Source of the DNA: Pseudomonas sp. Marseille-Q3773
GTDB taxonomy: Bacteria; Pseudomonadota; Gammaproteobacteria; Pseudomonadales; Pseudomonadaceae
Assembly: GCF_916618955.1 (NCBI RefSeq)
Contig: NZ_OU745390.1
Location: forward strand, 2,914,001 to 2,978,000
Length of the DNA stretch: 64,000 bases
Direction: 5' to 3'
Shown: positions 62,873 through 64,000 of the stretch, piece after piece
Layout: each line of letters opens with the position of its first letter
How positions within the stretch are numbered: position 1 is the first letter of the stretch
Position numbers and translations under genes: made by a program
The notes under the pieces: generated by a model
What the model was told of the DNA's origin: nothing
The model's database searches: none
Seen by the model: the letters and a program-made list of their open reading frames with translations, nothing else

Positions 62873-64000
62873 ATGCCGAACAAGCCTCAGCCACCCATCG
62901 CCCATGCCGACAACGCCACCGACCCCTATGCCTGGCTGCAACAGCGCGACAGCCCCGAGGTGCTGGCTTACCTGCAAGCCGAAAACGCCTACCAGGAAGC
63001 CTGCCTGGCCGACCAGGCAGTGCTGCGCGAGCAATTGTTCGAAGAAATCAAGGGTCGCATCCTGGAAACCGACCTATCGCTGCCGACCCCCTGGGGCCCC
63101 TACCTCTACTACACCCGCACCACCGCTGGCGACGAGTACCCGCGCCACTACCGCTGCCCGCGCCCAGCCGACGACTCCAACACCGTCGATGAAAGCCAGG
63201 AGCAACTGCTGCTCGACCCCAATGCCCTGGCCAATGGCGGCTTCCTGTCACTGGGCGCGTTCAACGTCAGCCCCGACCACCGCCTGCTGGCCTACAGCCT
63301 CGACACCAGCGGCGACGAAATCTTCACCCTTTACGTCAAGGACCTGGCCAGTGGCAACGTCACCACCCTGCCCTTCGACGACTGCGACGGTAGCCTGACC
63401 TGGGCCAACGACAGCCAGACGCTGTTCTTTGCCGAACTGGACGACACCCACCGGCCCTGGCGCCTGCGCCGCCACACCTTGGGCAGCGATGGCGCGCAGA
63501 CCGTGTTCGAGGAGCCCGACGGGCGCTTTTTCCTGCACTGCTACCGCACCAGCTCCGAGCGCCAGCTGGTGCTGCTGCTCAACAGCAAGACCACCAGCGA
63601 AGCCTGGGTGCTGGATGCGGAAACGCCGCAGGCGCCCTTCACCTGCCTGGCGCCGCGAGTCGAAGGCCACGAATACTTCCCCGACCACGGCCAGCTCGAC
63701 GGCCAGTGGCGCTGGTTCATCCGCACCAACCAGGACGGCATCAACTTCGCCCTGTACCACGCGCCGGTGACACCGGTGCCAAGCCGTGCGCAATGGCAGG
63801 TGCTGGTGCCGCACCGCGACGCGATCATGCTCGAGGGCCTCAGCCTGAACGCCACCGCGCTGACCCTGAGCCTGCGCGAAGGCGGCCTGCCGATCATCGA
63901 AGTACGTCCCCAAGGCCTGCTGGCCTACCGTGTCAAGCTGCCCGATGCGGCCTACAGCCTGTACGTGCAGGACAGCCTGGAGTTCACCAGCCCACGCCTG
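62873..64000 (+). CDS. ptrB: Oligopeptidase B / prolyl-oligopeptidase family, 5' part
   Basis: The frame from ATG 62873 stays open for 376 codons to the window end, so the 3' part is missing. The protein starts MPNKPQPPIAHADNATDPYAWLQQ, typical of S9A peptidases, and the visible part is the beta-propeller: GPYLYYTRTTAGDEYPRHYR, LGAFNVSPDHRLLAYSLDTSGDE, LTWANDSQTLFFAELDD. The catalytic Ser/Asp/His domain would lie beyond the window. Oligopeptidase B cuts small peptides after Arg or Lys in the cytosol. Divergent from the membrane protein gene. Confidence 0.9.
   Translation, partial: MPNKPQPPIAHADNATDPYAWLQQRDSPEVLAYLQAENAYQEACLADQAVLREQLFEEIKGRILETDLSLPTPWGPYLYYTRTTAGDEYPRHYRCPRPADDSNTVDESQEQLLLDPNALANGGFLSLGAFNVSPDHRLLAYSLDTSGDEIFTLYVKDLASGNVTTLPFDDCDGSLTWANDSQTLFFAELDDTHRPWRLRRHTLGSDGAQTVFEEPDGRFFLHCYRTSSERQLVLLLNSKTTSEAWVLDAETPQAPFTCLAPRVEGHEYFPDHGQLDGQWRWFIRTNQDGINFALYHAPVTPVPSRAQWQVLVPHRDAIMLEGLSLNATALTLSLREGGLPIIEVRPQGLLAYRVKLPDAAYSLYVQDSLEFTSPRL

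Overview
The window looks like a chromosomal segment of a Pseudomonas putida-group bacterium. Evidence: high GC, P. putida-type REP repeats (paired arms with the core GCGGGTAAACCCGC) between many genes, and housekeeping proteins of Pseudomonas type (AceK, CvfB, CysK, MoxR/VWA pair, Pxp proteins). The central part is a pyoverdine siderophore locus; ordinary housekeeping genes lie on both sides.

Layout. 1-9.2 kb: GNAT protein, peptide deformylase, YihY/BrkB membrane protein, CsbD stress protein, CvfB, a DUF6279 lipoprotein, AceK, two DMT exporters and a DUF4265 protein. 9.5-13.1 kb (+): a PvdO-like periplasmic protein and an FpvA-type TonB receptor. 13.2-42.7 kb (-): four nearly abutting NRPS genes read from 42.7 kb down to 13.2 kb, eight modules in all, ending in a thioesterase. 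43.0-44.8 kb: a PAAR-domain effector with an overlapping small membrane protein, probably its immunity partner. 45.0-45.9 kb: a DUF3077 gene, a C4-like structured RNA candidate and a 77-bp-arm inverted repeat. 45.9-49.2 kb: a SyrP/TauD-type hydroxylase (-) divergent from an azurin-pvdE pair (+). 49.2-50.5 kb: two phased arrays of CTATA boxes in front of an AAA ATPase. 50.5-64 kb: LpxO-like hydroxylase, CysK, a DUF748 protein, MoxR ATPase plus VWA protein, 5-oxoprolinase genes pxpABC with an MFS transporter and a divergent LysR regulator, DUF2937, a class II glutamine amidotransferase, a membrane protein, and the 5' part of an oligopeptidase B gene cut by the window end.

How the pyoverdine genes work together (inference from domains and specificity residues). 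The NRPS line is read as Asp - Lys/Orn - Asp (epimerised, probably beta-hydroxylated by the SyrP-like enzyme) - Ser - Ala-like - Thr (epimerised) - Ser - N5-hydroxy-Orn, released by the TE, which would give a C-terminal cyclic hydroxyornithine. PvdE would export the precursor to the periplasm, the PvdO-like protein would take part in chromophore maturation, and FpvA would import the ferric complex. The chromophore synthetase PvdL, the sigma factor PvdS/PfrI, PvdA, PvdH and the efflux pump are not in this window, so the locus is split. Five sites of the form TAAAT-N16-CGT (one exact, four near) precede the PvdO-like gene, fpvA, the NRPS operon, the SyrP-like gene and azurin-pvdE, suggesting one iron-starvation sigma regulon that includes azurin.

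Start sites were moved from the longest possible frame where the ribosome-binding site, promoter or known N-termini argued for it (NRPS genes, PvdO-like, CsbD, DUF6279, DUF3077, CysK, PxpA, MFS, LysR). Substrate predictions were read by eye from the adenylation-domain signature positions and were not computed.
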